Shown here piece after piece: positions 17,298-25,404 of a stretch of DNA of 64,000 bases. The position numbers and the translations under genes are program-made. Each line of letters starts with the position of its first letter. Position 1 is the first letter of the stretch. The stretch spans positions 4,526,001 through 4,590,000 of the forward strand of contig NZ_CP109327.1 of the NCBI RefSeq assembly GCF_035918155.1, read 5' to 3'. The stretch comes from Streptomyces sp. NBC_01591 (GTDB lineage Bacteria; Actinomycetota; Actinomycetes; Streptomycetales; Streptomycetaceae). Under the pieces are notes generated by a model that saw only the letters and a list, made by a program, of their open reading frames with translations, ran no database searches and had not been told where the DNA came from.

Positions 17298-17310
17298 GAC
17301 TCAATGAGTC
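17298..17310 (-). promoter_or_regulatory. Perfect palindrome GACTCAATGAGTC upstream of YceI gene
   Basis: This 13-base perfect palindrome lies 24 bases upstream of the YceI start, just before its ribosome site, in otherwise GC-dense DNA. It looks like an operator for a dimeric repressor; the adjacent MarR protein is one candidate. Confidence 0.35.
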
Positions 17311-17320
17311 GGGCCCCGGG

Positions 17321-17358
17321 GCGGGGACGGCAGGCCGTCCCCTGCCTGCCGTCCCCGC
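17321..17358 (-). terminator. Terminator between the transporter and YceI genes
   Basis: A 14-bp perfect stem (GCGGGGACGGCAGG with CCTGCCGTCCCCGC) and 10-base loop lies 70 bases past the transporter stop. It would separate the MarR-transporter operon from the YceI gene. Confidence 0.6.
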
Positions 17359-17428
17359 CACCGGGGCCCATTTCCACCGGCCGGTACAGCGTCTCCGCTC
17401 GAAACGCCGACCCGCCAGGGGTCTGTGG

Positions 17429-19915
17429 TTACTCGCCGGGGTGGGCGAGCTCGATGTCGTGGCCGTCGGCCCCGCGACCGGCCACGGTCAGCGCGCTCGC
17501 CACCGGCGGGTAGCCGGTCGCGATGACCGAGTACTCGCCCGAGTCCAGGTCGGTGAAGGCGTACGCCCCGTCCTCCCCGGTCGTCGACGTGGCGACCACA
17601 TTGCCCGCCGCGTCGACCAGTGTGACCCGGGCGTCCGGCAGCGGCCGCCGGGCCGAACCGGCCCGCACGACGCCCTGGACCAGCGCACCGGACTGCAGCG
17701 CGGCCTCGACCCGGGTGACGCCCTGGCCGCCGATCTCCACCGGCAGCGCCAGCGGACGGAACCCGGCGGCGTTCACCGCGACGGTCACCGAACCGGGGAC
17801 CAGCTCACCGAAGGTGAACTCGCCCGTCTCACCGGACTTGCCGGTGGCCAGCACATCGCCGCGCACATCGGTCACGATGACCATGGCGCCCTCCACGGGT
17901 GCGGCGGTCTCCGCGGCCCGCACGGAGCCTGCCAGTCCGCTCGTACCGGAGAGCAGGATGTCGTACGCGAGCGGCTCGTCACCGACGACCACCGTGGACG
18001 CCTGCGGCTGGAAGCCGTCGGCGGACGCGATCAGGACGTAGGAGCCGGAGCCCGGCGCGTCCAGACCGTAGCTGCCGTCGGCCTGGGCGACGGAGCGCCC
18101 CAGCTGCCGGCCGGCCAGCGAGATCAGCGTGACGGCGGCCCGTGCGACGGGCGCGCCCTCGGCGCCGCGGACCACACCGTGCACGGCCGTGCCCTGCAGG
18201 GTGGCGACCGGGGCTTCCAGGGTGTCGACCGGGGTGACCGCGGCCGGTGCCTGGGAGACCGGCGCCACGGCGGTGGCCGGAGCCTCGACCGCGTCGGCGA
18301 CGGGGGTCTCGGCCGTGGTCGGGGTCTCGCTCGAAGCGTTGCTCTTCAGGGCGACCTCCTTGATGAAGATCGTGATCACGAAGGCGACCAGCGCGGCCGG
18401 AGCGGCGTACAGGAAGACATCGCCGACACCGTGCCCGTAGGCGCTCTCCACGACCGTGCGGAACGGCGCGGGCAGCTTGTCCAGGTCGGGGATGCCCCCG
18501 CCGCCGGTGCCGCCTTGACCCATGGCCGCGCCCTTGGGACCGAGCTCCGCGAGGCCGTCCTTGACGTAGTGGGTGACGCGGTTCGCCATGACGGCGCCCA
18601 GCGCCGAGACGCCGATCGCACCGCCGAGGGAACGGAAGAAGGTGACGACGGAGCTGGCCGAGCCGAGGTCGGACGGAGCGACCTGGTTCTGCGTGGCGAG
18701 CACCAGGTTCTGCATCATCATGCCGATGCCGAGACCCATGACGGCCATGTAGACCGCGATGTGCCAGTACTCCGTGTCGTACCGGATGGTGCCGAGCAGC
18801 CCGAGTCCGGCGGTGACCAGGAAGCCACCGCTGACCAGCCAGGCCTTCCAGCGGCCGGTCCTGGTGATGACCTGGCCGGAGACCGTCGAGGAGATGAACA
18901 GACCCGCGATCATCGGGATCGTCATGACGCCCGACATCGTCGGCGACTTGCCGCGCGCCAGCTGGAAGTACTGGCTGAAGAAGACGGTGCCCGCGAACAT
19001 CGCGATACCGACGAACAGCGAGGCCAGCGAGGCCAGCATGATGGTGCGGTTACGGAAGAGGCGCAGCGGGATGATCGGCTCGCTGGCCTTGGACTCGACG
19101 GCGATGAAGAGCCCGGCGAGCACGACGGAACCGATGACCATCGCGGCGGTCTGCCAGGACAGCCAGTCGTACTTGTCGCCCGCGAAGGTCACCCAGACGA
19201 GCAGCAGCGACACGGCGGCGCTGATGAAGAACGCGCCCCACCAGTCGACCTTGACCTGACGCTTCACGACCGGGAGCTTCAGCGTCTTCTGGAGCACGAT
19301 CAGCGCGATGACGGCGAACGGCACACCGACGTAGAAGCACCAGCGCCAGCCCATCCAGCTGGTGTCGGTGATGACACCACCGAGCAGCGGACCACCGACG
19401 GTGGCGACGGCGAACACCGCACCGATGTATCCGCTGTAGCGACCGCGCTCACGCGGGGCGATCATCGCCGCCATGACGATCTGCGCCAGGGCGGAGAGAC
19501 CGCCGACGCCGATGCCCTGGATGACACGGCAGGCGATCAGCATGCCGCTGCTGGTCGACATACCGGCGACGACCGAGCCCGCGACGTAGATGACGAGGGC
19601 TATCTGGACCAGCAGCTTCTTGCTGAACAGGTCGGAGAGCTTGCCCCACAGGGGGGTGGTGGCGGTCATCGCCAGCAGCGAGGCCGTGACGACCCAGGTG
19701 TAGGCGCTCTGGCCGCCGCCGAGGTCGGAGATGATCTCGGGCAGCGCGTTCGAGACGACCGTTGACGACAGGATCGCGACGAACATGCCGAGCATGAGCC
19801 CGGCCAGTGCTTCCATGATCTGCCGGTGTGTCATCGGCGCGCCGGACGAGGGATCGGACGATCCCCCGTGCTTGGCGTGGCCGCCCCGCACACCGGTTGG
19901 TGTGGTCGTAGCCAT
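17429..19915 (-). CDS. DHA2-family MFS transporter fused to three carboxypeptidase-regulatory-like domains
   Basis: An 828-residue protein. Residues about 25-530 are a 14-helix EmrB/QacA-type drug:H+ antiporter (GMFVAILSSTVVSNALPEI, GKLSDLFSKK, RVIQGIGVGG). The last about 250 residues hold three tandem prealbumin-like repeats of about 83 residues (575-660, 661-745, 746-828), each with GEDGAYAFTDL-like turns. With 14 helices the tail would be cytoplasmic. Such fusions are uncommon for MFS pumps. It follows the MarR gene by 23 bases and is probably repressed by it. Substrate is unknown. Confidence 0.92.
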   Translation of the reverse strand: MATTTPTGVRGGHAKHGGSSDPSSGAPMTHRQIMEALAGLMLGMFVAILSSTVVSNALPEIISDLGGGQSAYTWVVTASLLAMTATTPLWGKLSDLFSKKLLVQIALVIYVAGSVVAGMSTSSGMLIACRVIQGIGVGGLSALAQIVMAAMIAPRERGRYSGYIGAVFAVATVGGPLLGGVITDTSWMGWRWCFYVGVPFAVIALIVLQKTLKLPVVKRQVKVDWWGAFFISAAVSLLLVWVTFAGDKYDWLSWQTAAMVIGSVVLAGLFIAVESKASEPIIPLRLFRNRTIMLASLASLFVGIAMFAGTVFFSQYFQLARGKSPTMSGVMTIPMIAGLFISSTVSGQVITRTGRWKAWLVSGGFLVTAGLGLLGTIRYDTEYWHIAVYMAVMGLGIGMMMQNLVLATQNQVAPSDLGSASSVVTFFRSLGGAIGVSALGAVMANRVTHYVKDGLAELGPKGAAMGQGGTGGGGIPDLDKLPAPFRTVVESAYGHGVGDVFLYAAPAALVAFVITIFIKEVALKSNASSETPTTAETPVADAVEAPATAVAPVSQAPAAVTPVDTLEAPVATLQGTAVHGVVRGAEGAPVARAAVTLISLAGRQLGRSVAQADGSYGLDAPGSGSYVLIASADGFQPQASTVVVGDEPLAYDILLSGTSGLAGSVRAAETAAPVEGAMVIVTDVRGDVLATGKSGETGEFTFGELVPGSVTVAVNAAGFRPLALPVEIGGQGVTRVEAALQSGALVQGVVRAGSARRPLPDARVTLVDAAGNVVATSTTGEDGAYAFTDLDSGEYSVIATGYPPVASALTVAGRGADGHDIELAHPGE

Positions 19916-19938
19916 TTAAGTCCTTGTCTTTGCTTCTG

Positions 19939-20460
19939 TTACACGGGTGTACGGGTGTGCGCGTCGTTGTCGCTGTCGGCAGGCCGGGAACGGCAGTCGC
20001 CGCTGTGCTTTCCGGGGCCGCACCCGCTGGGCCCACGACAGGCGAAACTGTCGCGCAGCCGGGCCAACAGCGTGTTGAGCTGTCCGACCTCGTCGTCGGA
20101 CCAGTCGGAGAGGCTGTGGGCGAACATCTCGGTGGTCCGCCGGTTCAGCTCGCTGAGCAGGTCGTGTCCGGCGGGGGTCAGCCGCAGGATGCGGGACCGC
20201 TTGTCCGCCGGGTCCGAGGACCGTTCGATCCAGCCACGCTCCGCCACATGGGCGACATGACGGCTGGTCACCGACATGTCGACGTCCAGCAGCTCGGCCA
20301 GCCGGCTGATCCGCATCTCGCCGTGCTGCCTGAGAAGGGACAGCACGGCGGCGGATCCGCCAGGACATTCGGCGGGCAGGATGCGGGCGAGACCCCGTTT
20401 GACGGCACCGACGGCGCTGAGCTGCCGGGCCAGTTCTTCGTACTGACTCCGTGCGGCCAC
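19939..20460 (-). CDS. MarR-family regulator
   Basis: A 173-residue protein from GTG 20460, behind a GGGGGG ribosome site. ATG 20481 in the same frame would add seven residues. The winged helix contains MRISRLAELLDVDMSVTSRHV and the wing DPADKRSRILRLT. The C-terminal tail is Cys/Ser/Asp-rich (FACRGPSGCGPG) and could be redox- or metal-sensitive. It is the first gene of the operon with the DHA2 transporter and probably binds the paired inverted repeats just upstream. Confidence 0.9.
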   Translation of the reverse strand: MAARSQYEELARQLSAVGAVKRGLARILPAECPGGSAAVLSLLRQHGEMRISRLAELLDVDMSVTSRHVAHVAERGWIERSSDPADKRSRILRLTPAGHDLLSELNRRTTEMFAHSLSDWSDDEVGQLNTLLARLRDSFACRGPSGCGPGKHSGDCRSRPADSDNDAHTRTPV

Positions 20461-20492
20461 GGGACCCCCCAGACATCTCATCGGTTCATCTT

Positions 20493-20535
20493 GTTGCTTA
20501 GGGCAACCATAGAAGCCGTTGGTTGCTGCAGGCAA
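20493..20535 (-). promoter_or_regulatory. Two TTGC-N5-GCAA operators upstream of the MarR gene
   Basis: GTTGCTTAGGGCAAC (20493-20507) and TTGCTGCAGGCAA (20523-20535) share the same inverted half-site and lie in the MarR promoter, centres 29 bases apart. Autoregulation by the MarR protein is the simplest reading. Confidence 0.65.
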
Positions 20536-20537
20536 AC

Positions 20538-20980
20538 GAAAAGGGGCTTGCAGAAGTAAAGGAAAGCAAAAGGCTGCGTACGTCCCGGGTCAAAGGCCCA
20601 GCGTGAGGGGTGCGGGAGGTGAGGGATGTGTGTCGTGCCACAGCTGGGGCGGACGGGGCTCCGCTCCGAGGTGAGGGCGGCTGTGCAAGGGGGCGAGCAC
20701 GCCGTGTGCACGCGACGCGGTGCGCGCGGGGAACGGAACGTACCGCAAGTGCCGCACAGAAAAGGCGAGTTGCCGCTTGCTGCCTGCGCCGGATCCCACA
20801 ACTGACCTGTGTACGTACCTGAATCCGCCCCGGCACACCCCCGCCGGCCCGCTGGGCGAGCCCCGCTCCGCTGCGGCGCACCGGCCACTTCCTCAGTGGC
20901 CCCCGGCCACTTCCTCGGCGGTTCCATGGCCCTGGCCTCGGCCCTTTGCCGACCCGGGGGTTGGGCCGCCACGCCGAGTT
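20538..20980 (+). other. Intergenic stretch without a recognisable gene
   Basis: About 440 bases between the divergent MarR and small membrane protein genes. I see no protein with family features. A perfect hairpin GGCCACT/AGTGGCC lies at 20883-20901, and its left arm with TCCTC recurs once just after. Some of this could be leader RNA, but nothing supports a specific class. Confidence 0.4.
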
Positions 20981-20983
20981 CGC

Positions 20984-20989
20984 TAGGGT
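20984..20989 (+). promoter_or_regulatory. -10 element of a probable leaderless promoter
   Basis: TAGGGT ends nine bases before the ATG at 20998, so transcription would begin at or within a base or two of the start codon. No ribosome site precedes the ATG. Confidence 0.5.
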
Positions 20990-20997
20990 CCTGGCCC

Positions 20998-21210
20998 ATG
21001 GCAAACAACCCCCACGCCCCGCAGGGCCCCGAGGGCAACCACGACCCGGCCGGCAGCACCCAGATGTTCCGCGCCTTCGTCGACGAGGGCGAGCCGCAGC
21101 GCCGGCAGCAGCCGGCCGCCGCCTCGTCCGGACCGCGCGTCGGGGTGATCGCCGTCGTCGTCGTGGTGGTCGTCGCCCTCGCGGCGGTCGCCTGGCTCGC
21201 GCTCAGCTGA
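20998..21210 (+). CDS. Small single-pass membrane protein
   Basis: A 70-residue protein. Residues 1-47 are hydrophilic, rich in Pro, Gln and Gly (MANNPHAPQG). Residues about 48-69 are one hydrophobic helix (VGVIAVVVVVVVALAAVAWL) ending at the C-terminus, giving a tail-anchored topology. No known domain. The start is chosen from the -10 element nine bases upstream, which implies a leaderless message. Conserved-looking but of unknown function. Confidence 0.7.
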   Translation: MANNPHAPQGPEGNHDPAGSTQMFRAFVDEGEPQRRQQPAAASSGPRVGVIAVVVVVVVALAAVAWLALS

Positions 21211-21248
21211 CCGGCGCTCGGTCACCGCACACTGCCCCCATCCACCCG

Positions 21249-22052
21249 TCACTTCAATACGGCGGTGACGTCCCGGGTCTCGACATGCATGCCCAGGGGC
21301 ACCCGCCAGGCGTCCACGCAGACGGTGTACGTCTCCGTCCGCGCCGCTCCCGCGTCGATCGGCGCGGGCAGCGGCCCGGTCGACTCGATGGTCGCCCAGT
21401 CGACCCCCAGCGCGCCGATGACATGCGTGGCGAAGGTGACGCTTCCCGAGCGCGCCGGCGATCCTCCGGTGTTCCGGAACTCCACGGTCACCTTCTCGCA
21501 CCAGCGCTCGTCCGCCGCCGCCCGTACCGGGGTGCCCACTGCCAGCACGGCGGGCCCGGCGGGTGCGGTGGATCCGGGTGCCGAAGGAGTCGCGGGCGTA
21601 GTGGAGCCCCCTCCGGTCCCGCCTGTGCCACCCGTATCGCCGCTTCCGCTGCCGGGGCCTGACGCGCCGGGCGTACCGGACGGCCCGGGGGTTCCGCCGC
21701 TCGCGGCGCCCGCATCTCCGGAGCCGTCGGCACGGTCGGAGGTCCCCGGCGAAGGCTCGCGGCCGCCGGAACGTCCCCCGGCATCCTCACCGCCACCGCC
21801 GTCACCACCCCTGCCGGGGTCGCGGCCCTTGCCGCCCCGGTCCAGCGGGACCAGCGTCACCTTCCCCGACGGCGCCACCGCCCCCGTCGGGTCTCTTCCG
21901 GGATCCGTTCCCGCCGCGCCGAGCGCCACATAGCCCTCGTCCGCCGTACCGCCGCCGCAGGCGGCCAGCACGCCGCCCAGGCACAGCACGGCCGCCGAGG
22001 CGGCGATCACGGTGCCCCGGCGGCCGTTCGAGCCGAGCATCTGACGTCGCAT
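21249..22052 (-). CDS. Putative lipoprotein with disordered Gly/Ser/Pro linker
   Basis: A 267-residue protein. The signal sequence ends in the lipobox LAAC (Cys about residue 32), so it should be lipid-anchored outside the membrane. A linker of about 100 residues rich in G, S, P, D (residues about 65-170) precedes a C-terminal beta-sandwich-like domain with a Cys pair (ERWCEKVTVEFRNTGG and TYTVCVDAW), resembling secreted actinobacterial domains of unknown function. It ends the stretch before sigN and is transcribed in the same direction. Confidence 0.8.
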   Translation of the reverse strand: MRRQMLGSNGRRGTVIAASAAVLCLGGVLAACGGGTADEGYVALGAAGTDPGRDPTGAVAPSGKVTLVPLDRGGKGRDPGRGGDGGGGEDAGGRSGGREPSPGTSDRADGSGDAGAASGGTPGPSGTPGASGPGSGSGDTGGTGGTGGGSTTPATPSAPGSTAPAGPAVLAVGTPVRAAADERWCEKVTVEFRNTGGSPARSGSVTFATHVIGALGVDWATIESTGPLPAPIDAGAARTETYTVCVDAWRVPLGMHVETRDVTAVLK

Positions 22053-22119
22053 CGCGCCAGTGTGGCTGACGGTCCGTCAAATTGGAACCCTCGTGCTCCA
22101 GTACGGGAGTCCACGGCGG

Positions 22120-22986
22120 TCAGTCGGCGATGAGCCCTTCCCTGAGCTGGGCGAGCGTACGGGTCAGCAGGCGCGAGACGTGCATCTGCGAGATGCCGAC
22201 CTCCTCGCCGATCTGCGACTGGGTCATGTTGGCGAAGAACCGCAGCATGATGATCTGGCGCTCGCGCGGCGGGAGCTTGGCCAGCAGCGGCTTGAGCGAT
22301 TCGCGGTACTCGACGCCTTCCAGCGCCGAGTCCTCGTAACCGAGCCGGTCCGCGAGGGAGCCCTCGCCGCCGTCGTCCTCGGGCGAGGGCGAGTCCAGCG
22401 AGGAGGCGGTGTACGCGTTGCCGACGGCCAGCCCGTCGACCACGTCCTCCTCGGAGACGCCGAGCGCCTTGGCCAGCTCGGGCACGGTCGGCGAGCGGTC
22501 GAGCTTCTGCGCGAGCTCGTCGCTGGTCTTGGTCAGCGCGAGCCGCAGCTCCTGGAGCCGGCGCGGGACGCGCACCGACCACGAGGTGTCGCGGAAGAAC
22601 CGCTTGATCTCCCCGACGACGGTCGGCATCGCGAACGTCGGGAATTCCACCCCCCGTTCGCAGTCGAACCGGTCGATCGCCTTGATCAGGCCGATCGTGC
22701 CGACCTGGACGATGTCCTCCATCGGCTCGTTCCGGCTGCGGAACCGCGCCGCGGCGTACCGCACCAGCGGGAGGTTGAGCTCGATGAGTGTGTCCCGTAC
22801 GTAGGCACGCTCCGGGCTGTCCGTTCCTTCGGGGCCTGGTGCTGGCCCCAGCGCGGCGAGCCGCAGGAACAGGGAGCGGGACAGAGTGCGGGTGTCGATG
22901 GCTTCCGACGAGCTGGTGAGCACAACGGGTGCGGGTTCGCTCTTCGTGAGCGTGAGCACCTTCGAGCTGCCCTGTTCTGCGGACAT
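22120..22986 (-). CDS. sigN: SigB/SigF-family RNA polymerase sigma factor, SigN-like
   Basis: A 288-residue group-3 sigma factor from ATG 22986 behind an AAGGGGGTGG site. Region 2 ([30 protein letters not shown], split here only by wording), region 3, and region 4 with helix-turn-helix [21 protein letters not shown] are complete. The N-terminus (MSAEQGSSKVLTLTKSE) and the position beside sigF match S. coelicolor SigN as I recall it. SigN and SigF are developmental: SigN acts in subapical aerial hyphae and SigF in late spores. It sits 235 bases downstream of sigF in the same direction. Confidence 0.88.
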   Translation of the reverse strand: MSAEQGSSKVLTLTKSEPAPVVLTSSSEAIDTRTLSRSLFLRLAALGPAPGPEGTDSPERAYVRDTLIELNLPLVRYAAARFRSRNEPMEDIVQVGTIGLIKAIDRFDCERGVEFPTFAMPTVVGEIKRFFRDTSWSVRVPRRLQELRLALTKTSDELAQKLDRSPTVPELAKALGVSEEDVVDGLAVGNAYTASSLDSPSPEDDGGEGSLADRLGYEDSALEGVEYRESLKPLLAKLPPRERQIIMLRFFANMTQSQIGEEVGISQMHVSRLLTRTLAQLREGLIAD

Positions 22987-23095
22987 GCCACCCCCTTGAG
23001 GTCGCGGACGGTCGCGTGGAGCCGCGACCATCGGAGGAACGCAGCCTCCACCTGAATACCGGAGGCGAGGCCACGGCAAACGCGGTTCCCGCAGA

Positions 23096-23132
23096 ATGTC
23101 ACATGTCGGCAACACGCTGTAGTGACATGTCG
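23096..23132 (-). promoter_or_regulatory. Symmetric ATGTCAC / GTGACAT element upstream of sigN
   Basis: ATGTCAC (23096-23102) and its exact complement GTGACAT (23122-23128) flank a 19-base spacer. ACATGTCG also repeats directly at 23101 and 23125. It lies about 110-145 bases upstream of the sigN start in locally AT-richer DNA, as expected of a promoter-proximal operator. The binder is unknown. Confidence 0.4.
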
Positions 23133-23221
23133 ACAAGTCTTTGTGGCGTCTGCGCAGTTAACAGGGGGTGCGAGGCATTTGGGTCGCGCGAACCGGACTT
23201 CGAGCGCTCTACCCGATCCGG

Positions 23222-24121
23222 TTAGGCCTCGATCCTGTTTGCGGATCGAAGTCGGGCGAAGCTACGGGCCAACAGTCTTGACACATGCATCTGGGAGACT
23301 CCCAGTTCCGCACTGATCTGGGACTGCGTGAGATTGCTGTAGTAGCGCAGCAGAAGGATGCGCTGCTCGCGCTCGGGCAGCTGTACGAGCAGATGCCGGA
23401 CCAGGTCGCGGTGCTCGACCCCGGCGAGCGCCGGGTCCTCGTAGCCGAGCCGGTCCAGCAGTCCGGGCAGTCCGTCGCCCTCCTGGGCGGCCTCCAGCGA
23501 GGTCGCGTGGTAGGAGCGTCCGGCCTCGATGCAGGCGAGCACCTCGTCCTCGGAGATCTTCAGCCGCTCGGCGATCTCCGCGGTGGTGGGTGAGCGGCCG
23601 TGAGCGGTCGTCAGGTCCTCGGTGGCGCCGGTGACCTGGACCCACAGCTCGTGAAGCCGCCGGGGGACGTGGACGGTCCGTACGTTGTCCCGGAAGTACC
23701 GCTTGATCTCCCCGACGACGGTCGGCATCGCGAACGTCGGGAACTGGACGCCGCGTTCGGGGTCGAACCGGTCGATGGCGTTGATCAGGCCGATCGTGCC
23801 GACCTGGACGACGTCCTCCATCGGCTCGTTGCGGCTGCGGAACCGTGCCGCGGCGTACCGCACGAGGGGGAGGTTCGCCTCGATGAGGGCCGCCCGCACC
23901 CGGCCGTGCTCCGGGGTCCCCGGCTCCAGGTTCTTGAGCTGTCCGAAGAGCACCTGGGTGAGCGCCCTGGTGTCCGCGCCCCGGGTCCTGGCGGGCGTCG
24001 TCGTACTGTCGGGAGTCTCGGTCCGGATTGCCTGGCCCGGCTCGATCACCTGGCTCGGCTGGATCACCTGGCTCGGCTGGACGGACTGGGGAGGCACTTG
24101 AGGCGCTGTACTGGCCGGCAC
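23222..24121 (-). CDS. sigF: Sporulation sigma factor, SigF-like
   Basis: A 299-residue sigma factor starting at GTG 24121. The first about 60 residues are low-complexity Q/P/S/V with repeated PSQVI units encoded by a repeated 21-base stretch. Regions 2-4 follow, with [18 protein letters not shown] in region 4.2. It closely resembles S. coelicolor SigF, needed late in spore maturation (recalled). Members of this group are held by anti-sigma factors, none of which is encoded nearby. Confidence 0.9.
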   Translation of the reverse strand: MPASTAPQVPPQSVQPSQVIQPSQVIEPGQAIRTETPDSTTTPARTRGADTRALTQVLFGQLKNLEPGTPEHGRVRAALIEANLPLVRYAAARFRSRNEPMEDVVQVGTIGLINAIDRFDPERGVQFPTFAMPTVVGEIKRYFRDNVRTVHVPRRLHELWVQVTGATEDLTTAHGRSPTTAEIAERLKISEDEVLACIEAGRSYHATSLEAAQEGDGLPGLLDRLGYEDPALAGVEHRDLVRHLLVQLPEREQRILLLRYYSNLTQSQISAELGVSQMHVSRLLARSFARLRSANRIEA

Positions 24122-24141
24122 GATGAGGCCACCCCTTTGCG

Positions 24142-24177
24142 GTCAACTTCGGTCAACTCATCCGTCAAAAGCGGTCA
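24142..24177 (-). promoter_or_regulatory. Four phased GTCA half-sites upstream of sigF
   Basis: GTCA occurs at 24142, 24152, 24164 and 24174, spaced 10, 12 and 10 bases and mostly in the context CGGTCAACT. All would face the same side of the helix. They lie 20-56 bases upstream of the sigF start. A cooperative activator or repressor is likely; which one cannot be said. Confidence 0.45.
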
Positions 24178-24258
24178 TAGCATCACAAGACATGCCCACT
24201 GTGTGCAAGCACCGTATAGCGTCGTGTTGGGGTCAACTTGGTTTAAACACCAAAAAAA

Positions 24259-24283
24259 GCCCCTCACCGTGATGGTGAGGGGC
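24259..24283 (-). terminator. Canonical intrinsic terminator of the Dabb/small membrane protein operon
   Basis: A 10-bp stem (GCCCCTCACC with GGTGAGGGGC) and 5-base loop is followed on the minus strand by seven T residues (complement of 24252-24258). It is one of the few textbook terminators here. Confidence 0.85.
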
Positions 24284-24325
24284 TCGGAGGCGGTCCGGAC
24301 CGTAACGGAAGCCGGACCGGCCGGA

Positions 24326-24619
24326 TCAGAAGGGGTAGTCGGCGATCACCCAGGTGGCGAACTCGCGCCACTGCCCGGCGGCGGCCTGGTGGGCGGGGTG
24401 CTCGATGTACCGCTTCAGGGCGTTCTGGTCGGCGACCGCGGAGTTGATGGCGAAGTCGTACGCGATCGGCCGGTCGGTGATGTTCCAGGCGCACTCCCAG
24501 AACGCGAGCTCGGGGATCTGCCCCTCCAGCTCCTGGAAGGCCTTCGCCCCGGCCACGACCCGCGGGTCGTCCCGCTCGACGCCGTCGTTCAGCTTGAACA
24601 GGACCAGATGGCGGATCAC
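24326..24619 (-). CDS. Dabb-family (stress-responsive A/B barrel) protein
   Basis: A 97-residue single-domain dimeric alpha+beta barrel. It begins MIRHLVLFKL and has the conserved strand YDFAINSAV and helix LKRYIEHPAHQA, all family hallmarks. Dabb domains dimerise and include small enzymes and heme- or polyketide-binding proteins; no substrate can be assigned. It starts nine bases after the stop of the small membrane protein and the pair ends at a strong terminator. Confidence 0.9.
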   Translation of the reverse strand: MIRHLVLFKLNDGVERDDPRVVAGAKAFQELEGQIPELAFWECAWNITDRPIAYDFAINSAVADQNALKRYIEHPAHQAAAGQWREFATWVIADYPF

Positions 24620-24628
24620 GGTGTACTC

Positions 24629-24862
24629 CTACTTCACGAGCTCGGACATGAAGTCGCCGACGCCCTGTGCGGCACTCGAAACGCCCTCGAACCCTACCTG
24701 GACGAGGTCCGCCGCCCGCTCCGGGGACGTGATGATCGTGTACGCCACGAAGACGAATACCACGTAGAGAGCTATCTTCCTCGCTTGCGCCACAGCTCCT
24801 GCCTCCCCTTCGATCCCCTGTTTCGATCCCCTGTGCAGTCGGGCGATTCTATCCGCACGCAT
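24629..24862 (-). CDS. Small membrane protein
   Basis: A 77-residue protein from ATG 24862 with a GGAGGGG site 7-8 bases upstream. The first 28 residues are basic. One membrane helix follows (IALYVVFVFVAYTIITSP), then a mildly amphipathic C-terminal helix (AADLVQVGFEGVSSAAQGV). No known family. It is cotranscribed with the Dabb gene. Confidence 0.7.
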   Translation of the reverse strand: MRADRIARLHRGSKQGIEGEAGAVAQARKIALYVVFVFVAYTIITSPERAADLVQVGFEGVSSAAQGVGDFMSELVK

Positions 24863-25236
24863 GGTCGGACCCCTCGGAGGATTCCGACCGCTCACATGGC
24901 CTTTAAGGACCAAGGACCCTTCGATCGGGGCCCTTTGCCCTCCCGCACGGCCGCCGCGAGGGAGCAGGATGGACGTGAGCCCGGCGGATGAGGCAGGAAT
25001 CCGAGGGGCTCGGAACGGGCCCCCACTGTGGGGTTCTCGCCGCCGGACCACCCCCTGACCGCGGCGAGGGCTTGAGGGCCCTGTTCTCGTCGGGGGAAGC
25101 GGCTTGTCCCCCCGATGCCGCTTCCCCCGACCTGGGCGTGGGTGAGCTGTGGCCCCGGCACGACGACCGTCGCGCCGGGGCCACAGCCGTATCCGTACAC
25201 GAGGTACGAGGCCGGCATCCGGCGGTACGGAAACTC
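24863..25236 (-). other. Gene-free stretch with two tandem hairpins
   Basis: No convincing gene. Two strong inverted repeats occur: 25090-25103 with 25117-25130 (14 bp), and 25147-25159 with 25174-25186 (13 bp). They lie downstream of tRNA-Ser on the minus strand, after its own terminator, and may be back-up terminators or transcript ends. Confidence 0.5.
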
Positions 25237-25237
25237 G

Positions 25238-25266
25238 AAGGGCCCGACGCGATGCGTCGGGCCCTT
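25238..25266 (-). terminator. Terminator of tRNA-Ser(CGA)
   Basis: A 13-bp perfect stem (AAGGGCCCGACGC with GCGTCGGGCCCTT) with a 3-base loop lies eight bases from the tRNA 3' end. Confidence 0.8.
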
Positions 25267-25274
25267 CACAAGAG

Positions 25275-25359
25275 CGGTAGCGGAGGGATTTGAACCCTCG
25301 GTGAGTTTCCCCACACTCGCTTTCGAGGCGAGCTCCTTCGGCCGCTCGGACACGCTACC
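25275..25359 (-). tRNA. tRNA-Ser (anticodon CGA)
   Basis: On the minus strand, acceptor GGTAGCG pairs with CGCTACC and discriminator G. The anticodon stem CTCGC/GCGAG closes loop CTCGAAA (CGA). The long variable arm and GTTCAAATC T-loop are present. Length is 85 bases. It reads UCG. Confidence 0.95.
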
Positions 25360-25404
25360 GAGAGAGAGCTTAGACCATTGCGGGCCGCGGACAGAAATCG
25401 GTTC

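Noticed and set aside
17441..19765. 774-codon open frame opposite the MFS transporter
   Set aside because: Dominated by D, G, R, H with no domain; the minus strand encodes a clear 14-helix pump.
22060..23220. Long N-terminal extension of sigN to 23136
   Set aside because: The extension has Cys/Arg/Pro-rich composition and no homology; ATG 22986 has a strong ribosome site and the expected SigN N-terminus.
25090..25186. Two hairpins as a riboswitch or attenuator
   Set aside because: No downstream gene in either direction close enough to be controlled, and no known aptamer pattern; tandem terminators are simpler.
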